Shown: positions 18,573 through 27,505, counted from the stretch's first letter. The stretch: 64,000 nucleotides of DNA from Limnovirga soli (GCF_013106755.1 NZ_WHPF01000002.1:1-64000); one strand, 5' to 3'. Numbers and translations: made by a program. The notes: generated by a model from the letters alone, not told the origin.

Positions 18573-19460
18573 ATGAAAATACTGGTTACAGGTGCCAATG
18601 GTTTTTTGGGTGTACACTTACTGCTGTATTTATCTCAGCAGGGTTTTTCTGTTATAGCCTGTAGCCGTGGCATAAACCGTATTCCTGCCACTCAGGATTT
18701 TCCTTATTATACTATTGACCTTACTGATGCATCGGCTGTAAACCAGCTAATAGATGAAATTCAACCGGATGTAATAATACATACCGCCGCTAACAGTAAG
18801 CCTGATGAATGTGAACAGGATAAAGCCGCCTGTATACTACAAAACGTATCGGCTACCGAAAACCTGTTGGCTGCCTGTGCGGGTACTCAAACCCATTTCA
18901 TTTTTACTTCCACCGATTTTATTTTTGGCGAAAATGGCCCGCATAAAGAGGATGATACGCCCAACCCGCTAAATTTTTATGGCCAAAGCAAGCTAATGGC
19001 CGAACAAAAAATAAAGGAAAGCGGTTTATTGTATACCATTGTTCGGCCCGTGTTTATCTATGGGCCGGTATTGGAAGGTATGCGACCAAGTTTTTTGCAT
19101 TGGGTAAAAAACAATTTAGCGCAGCAAAAGCCCATAAAAGTGGTTAGCGATCAGCAAAGAACCCCAGGTTTTGTAGTAGATATTTGCAGGGGAATAGAAA
19201 CTATCATACGCAAAAAGGCATCTGGTGTATTTCATTTGGCCGGAAAAGATATTGTTTCTCCATATGACATGGCCATGGCTGTGGCAAAAGTTTTAGGGCT
19301 GGATGCAGCACTTATTGAAAAAGTTACCTCTGATACATTTAAAGAAACAGTTATTCGGGCAAAGCAATCGGGGGTTTTTATTGATAAAGCAAGGGATATT
19401 CTTGGTTACAATCCCGTTAGTTTTGAAGAAGGTGTACAATTAACCTTTAATCAAGCATAA
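18573..19460 (+). CDS. SDR-family NAD(P)-dependent oxidoreductase, RmlD-like
   Basis: The 295-residue protein has the extended-SDR Rossmann start ILVTGANGFLGVHLL (GxxGxxG). The catalytic Tyr-Lys lies in FYGQSKLMAE, and RPVFIYGP is the family's substrate-side motif. The pattern most closely follows RmlD/dTDP-4-dehydrorhamnose-reductase-like proteins (IDEIQPDVIIHTAANSKPDECE). Without the rest of an rml operon, a role in rhamnose synthesis is unproven. The CHAD gene starts one base after its stop, so the two are very likely co-transcribed. Confidence 0.82.
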   Translation: MKILVTGANGFLGVHLLLYLSQQGFSVIACSRGINRIPATQDFPYYTIDLTDASAVNQLIDEIQPDVIIHTAANSKPDECEQDKAACILQNVSATENLLAACAGTQTHFIFTSTDFIFGENGPHKEDDTPNPLNFYGQSKLMAEQKIKESGLLYTIVRPVFIYGPVLEGMRPSFLHWVKNNLAQQKPIKVVSDQQRTPGFVVDICRGIETIIRKKASGVFHLAGKDIVSPYDMAMAVAKVLGLDAALIEKVTSDTFKETVIRAKQSGVFIDKARDILGYNPVSFEEGVQLTFNQA

Positions 19461-19461
19461 T

Positions 19462-20247
19462 ATGCAAACGCCTTTAGAAAAATATTTTGCTTTAAGAGTT
19501 AAAAATCTTTTTAATCACCTGCACGATTTTGAGCTGAATGGCGATGAAGTATCGCTGCACGACTTAAGGGTGGAGATGAAGAAACTAAGGGCCATTATCA
19601 AATTCCTGCACAATATTTACCCCAAACAAAAACTAAAAAAGCCTTCAAACCTTTTACGCAATATTTTTCAGGATGCAGGTTATGTGCGTGAAGCACAAAT
19701 TTTGGATGCCTGGCTGCAGAAATATCAATATAATACCATCACACAAATCTATTATCCCAGAGAAAAGCTGGTGCACATGATTGATGAGTTTAGAAAAAAA
19801 ACCGAGCAGCTAAAGGGTGATTGTAAGGAAGTGATAGAATCGGTATCAAATTACGTGCACAGTACCAACGAAATTTTAGCAGAGCAATATTTTGTAAGTC
19901 TGAATGCCAGTGTAGAAAAGCTTTGCCGTAAAAACCTGCCCCAAACGGAATGGCACGAACTGCGAAAGCTGATTAAGCAAAGAATATACGCCTACAACTG
20001 GGTACAGCACCATGAGGAAAAAGAAGACTCCAATTTTTCTTATTTCCATAAACTACAGGAAACCATTGGTCTATGGCATGATTTGGAAATAATTAAGGAC
20101 TCACTCTCCCAAAAACAGGTGTACCTGTCTCAGGACATAGAAGTGCAAAAAGACTTTAACCTGGCCTGGGATAAACTTACCGGCACACTAAAACAAAGGG
20201 AAAAAATGGTGGAAGAATTGCTGGCCAGGCAATTGGTGCATGAGTAA
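19462..20247 (+). CDS. CHAD domain-containing protein
   Basis: The 261-residue all-helical protein is rich in Lys/Arg and His. It has the CHAD hallmarks VSLHDLRVEMKKLRAIIKFL near the start and a second related half (WHELRKLIKQRIYAYNWV, LGLWHDLEII-like IGLWHDLEIIKD). CHAD domains have conserved histidines and basic residues and are known or proposed to bind inorganic polyphosphate. The gene is tightly coupled to the upstream SDR gene (one-base gap). No ppk or CYTH gene is in the window. Confidence 0.8.
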   Translation: MQTPLEKYFALRVKNLFNHLHDFELNGDEVSLHDLRVEMKKLRAIIKFLHNIYPKQKLKKPSNLLRNIFQDAGYVREAQILDAWLQKYQYNTITQIYYPREKLVHMIDEFRKKTEQLKGDCKEVIESVSNYVHSTNEILAEQYFVSLNASVEKLCRKNLPQTEWHELRKLIKQRIYAYNWVQHHEEKEDSNFSYFHKLQETIGLWHDLEIIKDSLSQKQVYLSQDIEVQKDFNLAWDKLTGTLKQREKMVEELLARQLVHE

Positions 20248-20317
20248 TCAGGTTTTTGTGATATTCTTTTAAAAAATCAATCCAAATAGATTTTTCTTTT
20301 TATTGTAATTTGCTATC

Positions 20318-21055
20318 ATGAAAATTGTAATTGCAGATACCTACGATCAATTGTCCGTATTGGCCGCCAACGATATTATTGGTAAAATGAACCTTATTGA
20401 AAACCCATTAATATGCACCGCCTCCGGCGATTCCCCCACAGGTATTTACAAAGAATTTGTTCGCTTGTATAAAGAAAACCGCTTAGATACCAGCGATTGG
20501 TACTTTGTTGGTCTAGACGAATGGATGGGCATGAATGAAAATGATGAAGGCAGTTGCAGGTACCACCTGGAGCAACAGCTTTTTCAACCCTTACATGTAA
20601 GTGGTGGCCGTTTATGTTTCTTTGATGGCCGGCAACCCAATGCTGATTTGGAATGTGATAGAATAGAAACCTTTATGTTGTTACACCAGCAAATACAGGT
20701 GGCCATAATTGGCCTGGGATTAAATGGCCATATTGGTATGAATGAGCCACATACACCCGCCCATATACGTACTCATATTGCAGATATTGACCCACTTACA
20801 GCTCAAACCGGGCAAAAATATTTTAAAGAGGCTCGTACATTAACGCAAGGACTAACGCTGGGCATTGCCAATTTAATGGAAGCTAAATATGTATCGCTGG
20901 TGGTTAGCGGTAGTAAAAAAGCGGCTATTGTAAAGCAGGTATTAGAAGGCGAAATTTCTACTGCTGTACCTGCCAGCCTATTACGTAATCATCCCGGGTT
21001 TACTATTTATCTGGATGCAGAAGCAGCCTCTTTATTGCATAAAGCGCATAAATAA
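20318..21055 (+). CDS. Glucosamine-6-phosphate deaminase / 6-phosphogluconolactonase family protein
   Basis: The 245-residue protein shows the NagB/SugarP_isomerase pattern: LICTASGDSPTGIYKEF for phosphate binding, WYFVGLDEWMGM (catalytic DEW region), and the signature IIGLGLNGHIGMNEP. It is closer to NagB (deaminase, GHIGxNEP) than to Pgl, but no nag genes are adjacent, so NagB is the best but not certain name. Predicted reaction: glucosamine-6-phosphate to fructose-6-phosphate plus ammonia in the cytoplasm. A TAATTTGC element lies just before the start. Confidence 0.82.
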   Translation: MKIVIADTYDQLSVLAANDIIGKMNLIENPLICTASGDSPTGIYKEFVRLYKENRLDTSDWYFVGLDEWMGMNENDEGSCRYHLEQQLFQPLHVSGGRLCFFDGRQPNADLECDRIETFMLLHQQIQVAIIGLGLNGHIGMNEPHTPAHIRTHIADIDPLTAQTGQKYFKEARTLTQGLTLGIANLMEAKYVSLVVSGSKKAAIVKQVLEGEISTAVPASLLRNHPGFTIYLDAEAASLLHKAHK

Positions 21056-21090
21056 ATACAAGTATTTTTGGGGCTTTCAGCATTAAACAA

Positions 21091-21281
21091 ATGGCAGCTT
21101 TAATACGGGCTTTACGTTGCAAGTCCTCACTCACTGCGTTCGTTGCGGGCTTTCCACTTCAATCCCGCAGCCATTAAACGTAAGGTTCTTTTCTTGGCTG
21201 TTTGGTGTTTTGCTCCATAGTAATGCTGCAGCACAAGAGTGCGACGCAAGAAAAGCTTAATTGTAATTTTATAGACCGGTA
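21091..21281. repeat. Intergenic inverted repeat IR-7 (right end clear, left end divergent)
   Basis: Right box GCACAAGAGTGCGACGCAAG (21231-21250) and edge AGACCGGTA (21273-21281). The left side has CTTTACGTTGCAAG and a CTCACTGCGTTCGTTGCGGG segment instead of the usual box, so its boundary is approximate. Confidence 0.65.
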
Positions 21282-21302
21282 CAAAAAATGTTTTAATACT
21301 AT

Positions 21303-21932
21303 TTACAACATGCGATAGCCCGCAGCTTTTTTAATGAGCATGGCGGTATTATTTACCTCAAATTTTGATAAGAGGTTTTTGCGGTGCGTGTCTACAGTAT
21401 ATGGACTTACAAATATTTTCTCTGCTATTTCGTTATTGGTCATGCCTTCTGCAATAAGTTCCAATATTTCTTTTTCGCGGCGGGTAAGTGTGGGTGGCTC
21501 ATCATCCGCCGGTGGTTCGGGGGAGGTGTTATTGATGTCTATACTAAAAAACATTTTACCGGCAACGACAGCTTGTATTGCTTCTTCTATTTCTTCTTTA
21601 CCGGCACTTTTTAATAAATATCCCGATGCACCATTGGCAATCATTTGCGATACATAACTGCGTTGTTTAAATGTGCTCAGCGCCAACACATGCACAGCGG
21701 GAAAATCTTTTTTTATTTTTATACACAATTCTATACCGCTTATATCAGGCATATTAATATCAAGAAAGGCAACATCAACGGGATGATTTCTTAAAGCTGC
21801 AATAGCTTCAAAAGCATTGCAGGCGGTGGCCACCAATGTTACTTTAGCAATATGAGAAAGAATGGCTTTCATTCCTTCTATTACCATACTGTGGTCGTCA
21901 ACCACCAATATATTAACTGATGTTTTATTCAT
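21303..21932 (-). CDS. NarL/FixJ-family response regulator
   Basis: The protein of about 209 residues has an N-terminal receiver (VDDHSMVIEG, phospho-acceptor D58 in VAFLDINMP, Lys in YLLKSAG). A C-terminal LuxR-type helix-turn-helix follows (TRREKEILELIAEGMTNNEIAEKIFVSPYTVDTHRKNLLSKF). ATG 21932 was chosen; it follows the kinase stop (21934) without a gap, so the genes are translationally coupled. The longer frame to 21992 would overlap the kinase. It is the output partner of the adjacent HisKA_3 kinase, and plausibly also of the second kinase at 24534. Confidence 0.92.
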   Translation of the reverse strand: MNKTSVNILVVDDHSMVIEGMKAILSHIAKVTLVATACNAFEAIAALRNHPVDVAFLDINMPDISGIELCIKIKKDFPAVHVLALSTFKQRSYVSQMIANGASGYLLKSAGKEEIEEAIQAVVAGKMFFSIDINNTSPEPPADDEPPTLTRREKEILELIAEGMTNNEIAEKIFVSPYTVDTHRKNLLSKFEVNNTAMLIKKAAGYRML

Positions 21933-21933
21933 A

Positions 21934-23754
21934 TTAAACAGGTATTTCAATGGTAAACGAACTGCCTTTGCCGGGCGATGATTGTATTTCAAAATTTCCC
22001 TTTAAATAATCCACCCTTGATTGTACGTTTTTTAAGCCATCACCTTTAAAGGTAGAAAGGTGAAGGGCATCAAAACCCTGACCATCATCTTCAACAGTAA
22101 GTGTTATGCCGAGTTCATGACTTGCAAGTTGTATAAAAATATTTTCCGATTGTGCATGTTTAATGGCATTATTACTTAGTTCCTGGATTATGCGATAAAG
22201 AATCACTTCAGTTGATTTTTCCAAATTCTGTTGTAATCCCAATTGCGTGAATTTCATTTTTACCCTGTTGCTTTCATTTATACCATCGCAATAATCTTCA
22301 ATAGCTTCGGAGAGGCCAAATTTTAATAGCGCTTCTGGCATCATACTGTGTGCGACTCTTCTCATTTCCACAATTGTATTATCAAGCTGGTTGATAGCTC
22401 TATTAAAAGTATTGGCATTTTCACCCGATACTACCACGTTGCCTTTCATGCTGCTTAAGGTTAATTTTATACCTGATAACAAACCACCCAAACCATCATG
22501 CAGGTCTTTTGCGATACGGGTTCTTTCTACCTCTACAATCTTTTGGTTTTCGAGTAATGTTTGTACCAATTTTTTATCTGTTTCTGCGGCTTTTAATGAA
22601 ATATCGAGATTTTTAATCTTTTCATTGATTGCATCACTGTCAATTTTTTTAGAAAGGCTCATATATTTTTCTATATGTGTAATCGCTTCCTGGTAACGGT
22701 TGAAATGTTTACAGGCTTCATAATATCCTAAATGAATTTTAGCAAGCATATCTACAGCTTTAATTTCTTCACCCATTTGCAGGGCTTTGTTTAGTAACTC
22801 AAATACCTGTTGTGGCGTTTGCTCCTTAGAATTTTCCTTTACACATAGATCTGCCAGAAATAATAATATTTCTGCTTCTCCTTTCTTGTCACCAATTTCC
22901 CTGCGGATAATTATACAACTGTTAGAATATTCTGAAGCTTTATTATAATCCCCGGCCTCCTTGTATATATTTCCCAAATGAAAAAGCGCATTACTTTGCC
23001 CTTTTTTATCATCTATGACTTTGGAAATGGATAAAGCCTGCGAACAAAACTCAATCGCATTTTCAAAATGCTTCATTTTGAAATGGCAAAAGCCAATATT
23101 ATCAAGGCTACCAGCTTCTCCCCATTTGTCACCAGTATTCTGTGTAACTGGAAGGCTTTGCTGGTAATATTTCAGCGCATTGGCAAAGTCTTCTGTCTCA
23201 AAATAAATGAGGCCAATTTGATTTAAACAATAAGGGTTAGCCCAATAATTAATAGATTGAGACTGGCTTACAGACAAGCTTTGTAATAAATAATTCAAGG
23301 CACTTTCATAATCGCCTAAATATTTATAGGTTACGCCTAAATGATAATAAATGAGTGTTTCGTTTTCTTTGTTCCCGGTTTGTTGTGTTAATTTTAGGGA
23401 TTTAGAAATCAACTCTAACGAAGTACTATATTCCCCCCAATAGCGTTGAATGATGCCAAAATAAATATATATCGACGCTTGCCCGTTAAGGTCATTGAGA
23501 AATTCAAATAATACCAGCGCCTTTTTACAATACTCAAGTGCTTCATGATGCTTTGACAAACGTATAAGGCTAAATGCAAAAGTTCGGTAGCCTTCTGCTT
23601 TTCCTTTTACATAGTCAATGCCTTCTGAAAGCTCAATAGCTTCATTACTCAGGGTATGTGCTCCAGTAGAATCATTTACCCTGTTCTCCCATGCCTGTTT
23701 ATTAAGCTGGTCAATTTTATCTTTCAGCACCTGAGCATCAATAGAATCATCCAT
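21934..23754 (-). CDS. TPR-repeat sensor histidine kinase (HisKA_3 type), cytoplasmic
   Basis: The 606-residue protein has at least eight TPR units at about 10-370 (for example ALEYCKKALVLFEFLNDLNGQASIYI, GEAGSLDNIGFCHFKMKHFENAIE). A short coiled coil follows, then the HisKA_3 dimerisation helix with phospho-acceptor H419 (RIAKDLHDGLGG), and a HATPase_c domain with N-box LSNNAIKHA and G-box VEDDGQGFD. No transmembrane helix or signal peptide is visible, so the TPR array probably senses a cytoplasmic partner. It is coupled to the NarL-type regulator. Its kinase core is nearly identical in pattern to that of the 24534 kinase, pointing to a recent duplication. Confidence 0.92.
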   Translation of the reverse strand: MDDSIDAQVLKDKIDQLNKQAWENRVNDSTGAHTLSNEAIELSEGIDYVKGKAEGYRTFAFSLIRLSKHHEALEYCKKALVLFEFLNDLNGQASIYIYFGIIQRYWGEYSTSLELISKSLKLTQQTGNKENETLIYYHLGVTYKYLGDYESALNYLLQSLSVSQSQSINYWANPYCLNQIGLIYFETEDFANALKYYQQSLPVTQNTGDKWGEAGSLDNIGFCHFKMKHFENAIEFCSQALSISKVIDDKKGQSNALFHLGNIYKEAGDYNKASEYSNSCIIIRREIGDKKGEAEILLFLADLCVKENSKEQTPQQVFELLNKALQMGEEIKAVDMLAKIHLGYYEACKHFNRYQEAITHIEKYMSLSKKIDSDAINEKIKNLDISLKAAETDKKLVQTLLENQKIVEVERTRIAKDLHDGLGGLLSGIKLTLSSMKGNVVVSGENANTFNRAINQLDNTIVEMRRVAHSMMPEALLKFGLSEAIEDYCDGINESNRVKMKFTQLGLQQNLEKSTEVILYRIIQELSNNAIKHAQSENIFIQLASHELGITLTVEDDGQGFDALHLSTFKGDGLKNVQSRVDYLKGNFEIQSSPGKGSSFTIEIPV

Positions 23755-23772
23755 AGCAACCTTAATTAAGTA

Positions 23773-24279
23773 TTATAACGACAAATCAGTAAGTGCCCAT
23801 GCATCAGCAGTAGCTAATTGCTTATTTCCACTTAGTTTTATGTATAAAAAAAGCTGCAGCTTATATGCGGCAAGCCATTTAATGCTTGTAGCAATGATCG
23901 CTTCTCCTAAAGGTGCCTTTTCGCCACTCCATGGATAAGTTACTTCTTTGTGAAGCAAATCGTCCTCACTTATTTGGCTAAAAAGACTTTTTATAATTAT
24001 TATTTGCTCATCCATAACAGTTGAAAATTGTTCATGAGGCATGGTTTTGGAAGTAGCAATTTTTAATCCGTAAAATGCTCCAAAATCGGTTTCATTTTTA
24101 TTCAGCCAATAATCGGGCATAAATGTTCCGGCTATACTTAAGTACTGCAATAATTCAAGGATACTTCTTACTCCCTCACCCGGTGCATAGTTCATTCCAT
24201 CAGTCGGGATTTTTGTATATAGCCTGCGGCAAATATTTATTTCTTTTTCAATGTTATTAATTAAATGCTGTTTGTACAT
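23773..24279 (-). CDS. DinB-like small protein, tentative
   Basis: The 168-residue helical protein has start MYKQHLINNIEKEINICRRLYTKIP and a WLAAYKLQLFLYIK helix that recall DinB/YfiT four-helix proteins. The metal-binding histidines usually seen in that fold are not obvious (the first helix-loop has LLQYLSIAG rather than an H-containing motif). It could therefore be an inactive relative or another family. It lies directly upstream of the TPR kinase in the same direction (18 bp) and is probably in the same operon. Function unknown. Confidence 0.55.
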   Translation of the reverse strand: MYKQHLINNIEKEINICRRLYTKIPTDGMNYAPGEGVRSILELLQYLSIAGTFMPDYWLNKNETDFGAFYGLKIATSKTMPHEQFSTVMDEQIIIIKSLFSQISEDDLLHKEVTYPWSGEKAPLGEAIIATSIKWLAAYKLQLFLYIKLSGNKQLATADAWALTDLSL

Positions 24280-24319
24280 GTTTTAAATTTTTATTTGTTT
24301 TTGTTTAAATAACTTTTGT

Positions 24320-24480
24320 TACCAGCTTTTTATATTATGATTAAGCTTCGTTGCGTCGCATTACATTCATTGTTCGGATCATGTATTAAGCTTTTAAAAC
24401 ACCAACTTAAAAAGGCTTCAATTGCTGCCAAATGATCTGCAGATAAAGTGATTGCGACGCAACTATGTTGCCATAAAATA
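24320..24480. repeat. Intergenic inverted repeat IR-8 (two-ended)
   Basis: Left edge TACCAGCT (24320-24327) and box GTTGCGTCGCATTAC (24350-24364). Right box AAAGTGATTGCGACGCAAC (about 24445-24463), followed by TTGCCATAAAA. The right edge is not clear. It separates the two kinase units. Confidence 0.8.
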
Positions 24481-24533
24481 CAGTCGTTTGTATCAAAAAA
24501 TAAAATCTGCTTTTCATTCACTTTATTAAATTA

Positions 24534-25301
24534 TTAGACGTTTCCAAGTATTTCTATATTAACTGATGTGCCTTTACCTGCTTCTGATTCAATATTTAAA
24601 ACGCCTTTTAAATAATCAACTCTTGATTGTACATTTTGTAAGCCTGCTCCTTTTAAAGTTGATACTTGCGTTGAATCAAAACCTTTACCATCATCTTCTA
24701 CTGTAAGTGTTATGCCGCGCTCATGTATGGTTAATTGGATAAAAATATTTTTGGATGCTGCATGTTTTATGGCATTGTTGCAAAGTTCTTGTACTATACG
24801 ATAAAGAATTACTTCAGTTGATTTTTCTAAAGGTTGCTGCAACCCCAGCTGCGTGTATTTCATTTTTACCGTGTTGCTTTCATTAATGCTGTCGCAGTAA
24901 TCTTGTATGGCTTCTCCTAAACCAAATTTCAGTAAAGCTTCAGGCATCATATTATGTGCCACACGGCGCATTTCTGCAATGGCATTATCCAACTGTGTTA
25001 TAGATTTAGTAAACAGTTGCGCATCTGTTTCCTGAATAATCATGTTCCCTTTCATAGATGATAAATTTAATTTTATGCCGCTCAACATACCGCCCAGCCC
25101 ATCGTGTAAGTCTTTGGCCATACGGCTTCGTTCTGCTTCCTGGCCCTGGATGATATAGTTCATGGCGAGTAACTGCTTCTCATTCTCATGCATAATTTGC
25201 CGCTTTCTGTATTGAAAAATAAACAGGAATAACCCTGTAATAAACACCAGAAAAATGATGGTACTTATAACGATATATATAATTATTGCGGTTTGCCCCA
25301 T
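24534..25301 (-). CDS. Membrane-anchored HisKA_3 sensor histidine kinase
   Basis: The 255-residue protein has one N-terminal transmembrane helix (about 5-28), a short coiled coil, then HisKA_3 with phospho-acceptor H66 in MAKDLHDGLGG and HATPase_c with NNAIKHAA and VEDDGKGFD. No periplasmic sensor domain is present. Its start overlaps the stop of the upstream 217-residue membrane protein by 19 bp, so that protein is probably its sensing subunit (inference). Its catalytic core closely resembles the kinase at 21934. No response regulator is adjacent, so the NarL-type regulator at 21303 may serve both. Confidence 0.9.
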   Translation of the reverse strand: MGQTAIIIYIVISTIIFLVFITGLFLFIFQYRKRQIMHENEKQLLAMNYIIQGQEAERSRMAKDLHDGLGGMLSGIKLNLSSMKGNMIIQETDAQLFTKSITQLDNAIAEMRRVAHNMMPEALLKFGLGEAIQDYCDSINESNTVKMKYTQLGLQQPLEKSTEVILYRIVQELCNNAIKHAASKNIFIQLTIHERGITLTVEDDGKGFDSTQVSTLKGAGLQNVQSRVDYLKGVLNIESEAGKGTSVNIEILGNV

Positions 25302-25936
25302 ATAAATGCAATTGTAAAAAGGAGGTACATACTATAGTTTAAAGAAGTGGAAATCCAGGCCAAAGGCACAAACAGATTAAGATCTTTTGCAAGTTCATTA
25401 TACAATCCGTAGAAAGGAAAAGTACCCAGATAAAACATCAGCATGCCAAGCGCTATCCAAAATACAGTAAGCTTTTTAAAGTTTAATAATTTATCTGAGT
25501 TTACCAGTTCTATAAAAAAAAGTATCAGGTAAATCAAAATAAAAAGATTGCCCACAGTATAGGAAAGTGATGCGAAATAATAACCTGTATCAATAAAAAA
25601 AGTTCTCTCAAAAATACACGAAATGGTATAAAAAGTGCAGCCGGCTATTATTATCTTATGTTTATTTGTGGCGAGTGTTTTATAAAAAAACCAGTTGATA
25701 AAAAACACTTCAAATATAACTTCGACCCCGGTAATTACATTGGCTGTATCGAATTTACTATAATGCTCCAGTGTACGGTTAACTATTTCAAGAACACTGA
25801 TTACAGCAAGATAAAAAGGCAGCCATTTTAAATAACAATCTTTCCACTTTTTCCATGTAAGAATTCCGGATATAGCAGCAAGGGCTTCTGCAGCTACCAG
25901 CCATTTGGTGAATAATACAAGAGTGGATCCGGTCAT
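25283..25936 (-). CDS. Polytopic membrane protein coupled to a histidine kinase
   Basis: The 217-residue protein has about seven predicted transmembrane helices and short loops, with no recognised family motif. The gene overlaps the downstream kinase gene by 19 bp, which implies co-translation. The kinase itself has only one helix and no input domain. The simplest reading is a split sensor in which this protein is the membrane input module, similar in layout to 7TM-DISM- or MASE-like sensors, but I cannot assign it to either. Confidence 0.7.
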   Translation of the reverse strand: MTGSTLVLFTKWLVAAEALAAISGILTWKKWKDCYLKWLPFYLAVISVLEIVNRTLEHYSKFDTANVITGVEVIFEVFFINWFFYKTLATNKHKIIIAGCTFYTISCIFERTFFIDTGYYFASLSYTVGNLFILIYLILFFIELVNSDKLLNFKKLTVFWIALGMLMFYLGTFPFYGLYNELAKDLNLFVPLAWISTSLNYSMYLLFTIAFIWGKPQ

Positions 25937-25974
25937 CGTCTATATTTTAGAAAAACTTTTATTGCTCTTAATTG

Positions 25975-26685
25975 CTAAAAAGCAGAACCCTTGCAATTGG
26001 TAAGCGGCGGGCAAAGGCCTCCGTGGTTTTTTGCTGTGTAATTTGAGGGTGCCAGCACTAATATCCTCTTGGCAGCGGGCCATGCATCCGGATTTATCGT
26101 GGTAAAAGAACATCTATTTTTCGGGTCAAAATATCTCGGGTCAAAATCTTTCTGGTAGCCTGATGAATCATAAGTCGGTATCAAAAAAGCGGTATGCATA
26201 TTTTCATATTCCGAACTTACAATATTGTTTAAATCGGGATATACCTCTTTCCCCGAAACATCGACCGAATCTACCTTTGGATACCTTGCATAATAAATCC
26301 TTACTCCCAACTCCAGGGGCACGCCATCGCAGGCTTTTCCACAAGTATCTTTCTGTATTTCCCATATAAACTGTTTCAGTGCATCAAGCGGGAACCAGAT
26401 AGAATTTGCATCATCTACATTGTTGCCATTACTTTGGGTTACTAGCCTTCTTAAATTTAATGGCCCCTGGTAAAGTTTTGCCATATCCTTTATCGTTTTT
26501 ACCTCCAGGTAATTAAAGGCCGGGTATGACGTCGAGTCTTTACATACATCGCAGCCGTTTTTTGCTGCTTTTACAACTTGTTCCTTCAGATTGTTATTTT
26601 CTTCAGTAAGGGTATTTATTTTCAAAAGTTCATATCCGGCGGCAATCAATAATAAAATACTAATTACAGGAAATACTTTGTTCAT
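25975..26685 (-). CDS. Exported or membrane-anchored cysteine-rich protein, unknown
   Basis: The protein of about 236 residues has an N-terminal hydrophobic helix after MNKVF (signal peptide or anchor), a short coiled coil (LKINTLTEENNNLKEQVVKAAK), then a globular domain with cysteine pairs CDVC, CGKAC and CPPLTNC. It also has the conserved-looking stretches WFPLDALKQFIWEIQ and GVRIYYARYP. I do not recognise the family. ATG 26685 puts the hydrophobic helix at the N-terminus; the frame reaches 26748 without one. It lies upstream of the split-kinase genes in the same direction and divergent from the 26883 gene. Confidence 0.65.
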   Translation of the reverse strand: MNKVFPVISILLLIAAGYELLKINTLTEENNNLKEQVVKAAKNGCDVCKDSTSYPAFNYLEVKTIKDMAKLYQGPLNLRRLVTQSNGNNVDDANSIWFPLDALKQFIWEIQKDTCGKACDGVPLELGVRIYYARYPKVDSVDVSGKEVYPDLNNIVSSEYENMHTAFLIPTYDSSGYQKDFDPRYFDPKNRCSFTTINPDAWPAAKRILVLAPSNYTAKNHGGLCPPLTNCKGSAF

Positions 26686-26777
26686 AAAATTTTGTTTTGG
26701 GTTTAATAATTTTTTTAAAGAGTTATAAAAATAAACATGGTGCAGCATACAAAAATCACTTCGTTAATAAATACCAT

Positions 26778-26801
26778 TTTTCCGGTATTTCTAAAAACCA
26801 C
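26778..26801 (+). promoter_or_regulatory. Putative operator, copy A
   Basis: A 24-bp stretch that is identical to 27506-27529. Its core GGTATTTCTAAAAACC is an imperfect inverted repeat (6 of 8 positions). It lies 12 bp upstream of the -33 element of the promoter for the 26883 gene, a position suited to an activator. Confidence 0.6.
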
Positions 26802-26813
26802 TATTTCCCCCGA

Positions 26814-26844
26814 TTGACTTTTGTTATTTACAGCAGTAGGTTTG
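26814..26844 (+). promoter_or_regulatory. Bacteroidota-type promoter of the 26883 gene
   Basis: TTG at 26814-26816 and TAGGTTTG at 26837-26844 with exactly 20 bp between, matching the -33 TTG / -7 TAnnTTTG pattern. The same promoter with the same spacing is found at 27542-27572. Confidence 0.7.
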
Positions 26845-26882
26845 TGTTGTATTTAAACACTTAATTATTAAAAAAGTCATTT

Positions 26883-27149
26883 ATGAAAATCACATCAAAG
26901 TATGAAAACGGAACAGTGTTCTGGCGCACATTTAACAGGGAAGATGCCATGTATTTTGTAGGCCTTATGGAAGGTAATCTTTCCTATGGTGAATCGCTTC
27001 AATACGATCACCCGGCCGGTTATTTTAAAATGGAAATGAAAAGTAATGGCATTTTCGGTGGGCAAATAGTTGCGGCGGGGCGTGTTTACTCAAACAGTGA
27101 TGAATTTGTGCTTACCAAAGAAGGGCATCTGGATCGGGTAACTAATTGA
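26883..27149 (+). CDS. Small protein of unknown function (88 aa)
   Basis: The 88-residue protein has no signal peptide and no recognised motif (MKITSKYENGTVFWRTFNRE; GYFKMEMKSNGIFGGQIVAAG). It is supported as a real gene by a good promoter 39 bp upstream, a fine terminator 8 bp after the stop, and a promoter/operator shared with the T9SS cargo gene at 27677. The shared control region suggests the two are co-regulated. Function unknown. Confidence 0.75.
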   Translation: MKITSKYENGTVFWRTFNREDAMYFVGLMEGNLSYGESLQYDHPAGYFKMEMKSNGIFGGQIVAAGRVYSNSDEFVLTKEGHLDRVTN

Positions 27150-27157
27150 GTAACAGG

Positions 27158-27192
27158 AAAGGTTGTCTTTTTAAAGACAACCTTTTTTTTTT
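27158..27192 (+). terminator. Rho-independent terminator of the 26883 gene
   Basis: AAAGGTTGTCTTT pairs perfectly with AAAGACAACCTTT and runs into about ten Ts. Confidence 0.9.
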
Positions 27193-27238
27193 ACATCTTC
27201 TGGGAAAATATGTGCCAAACTTGGAATCGTATTTTGCC

Positions 27239-27452
27239 TGCCGTTGCGTCGCACTCTTGTACGTTTATCACATTATTCAGCAAATAAAAACAGGCAAATT
27301 AAATAAGCTGCAAAAGTGGCTAAGGTAAATTCTTGTGCCTGTGTGTAAGCAAATAATGGCAATGTGCAGCGGCTGTTGAAAGCCTAATTTATAATCAGCC
27401 TGTACAAGTGTGCGACGCAAGAAAAGTGTAATAGAAATACTTATGCCCGGCT
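27239..27452. repeat. Intergenic inverted repeat IR-9 (two-ended)
   Basis: Left box GTTGCGTCGCACTCTTGTAC (27243-27262), right box GTACAAGTGTGCGACGCAAG (27402-27421), right edge GCCCGGCT (27445-27452). The left edge is not clear. It lies between the 26883 terminator and promoter copy B. Confidence 0.8.
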
Positions 27453-27505
27453 AAAAGATGGTTTTTAAAAAGCCTGAAGAAGGTGGGCATATATAAAACT
27501 CACTG

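Noticed and set aside
24330-24521. 63-codon minus-strand frame between the two kinase units
   Set aside because: It is inside repeat IR-8; the translation is only the repeat read through.
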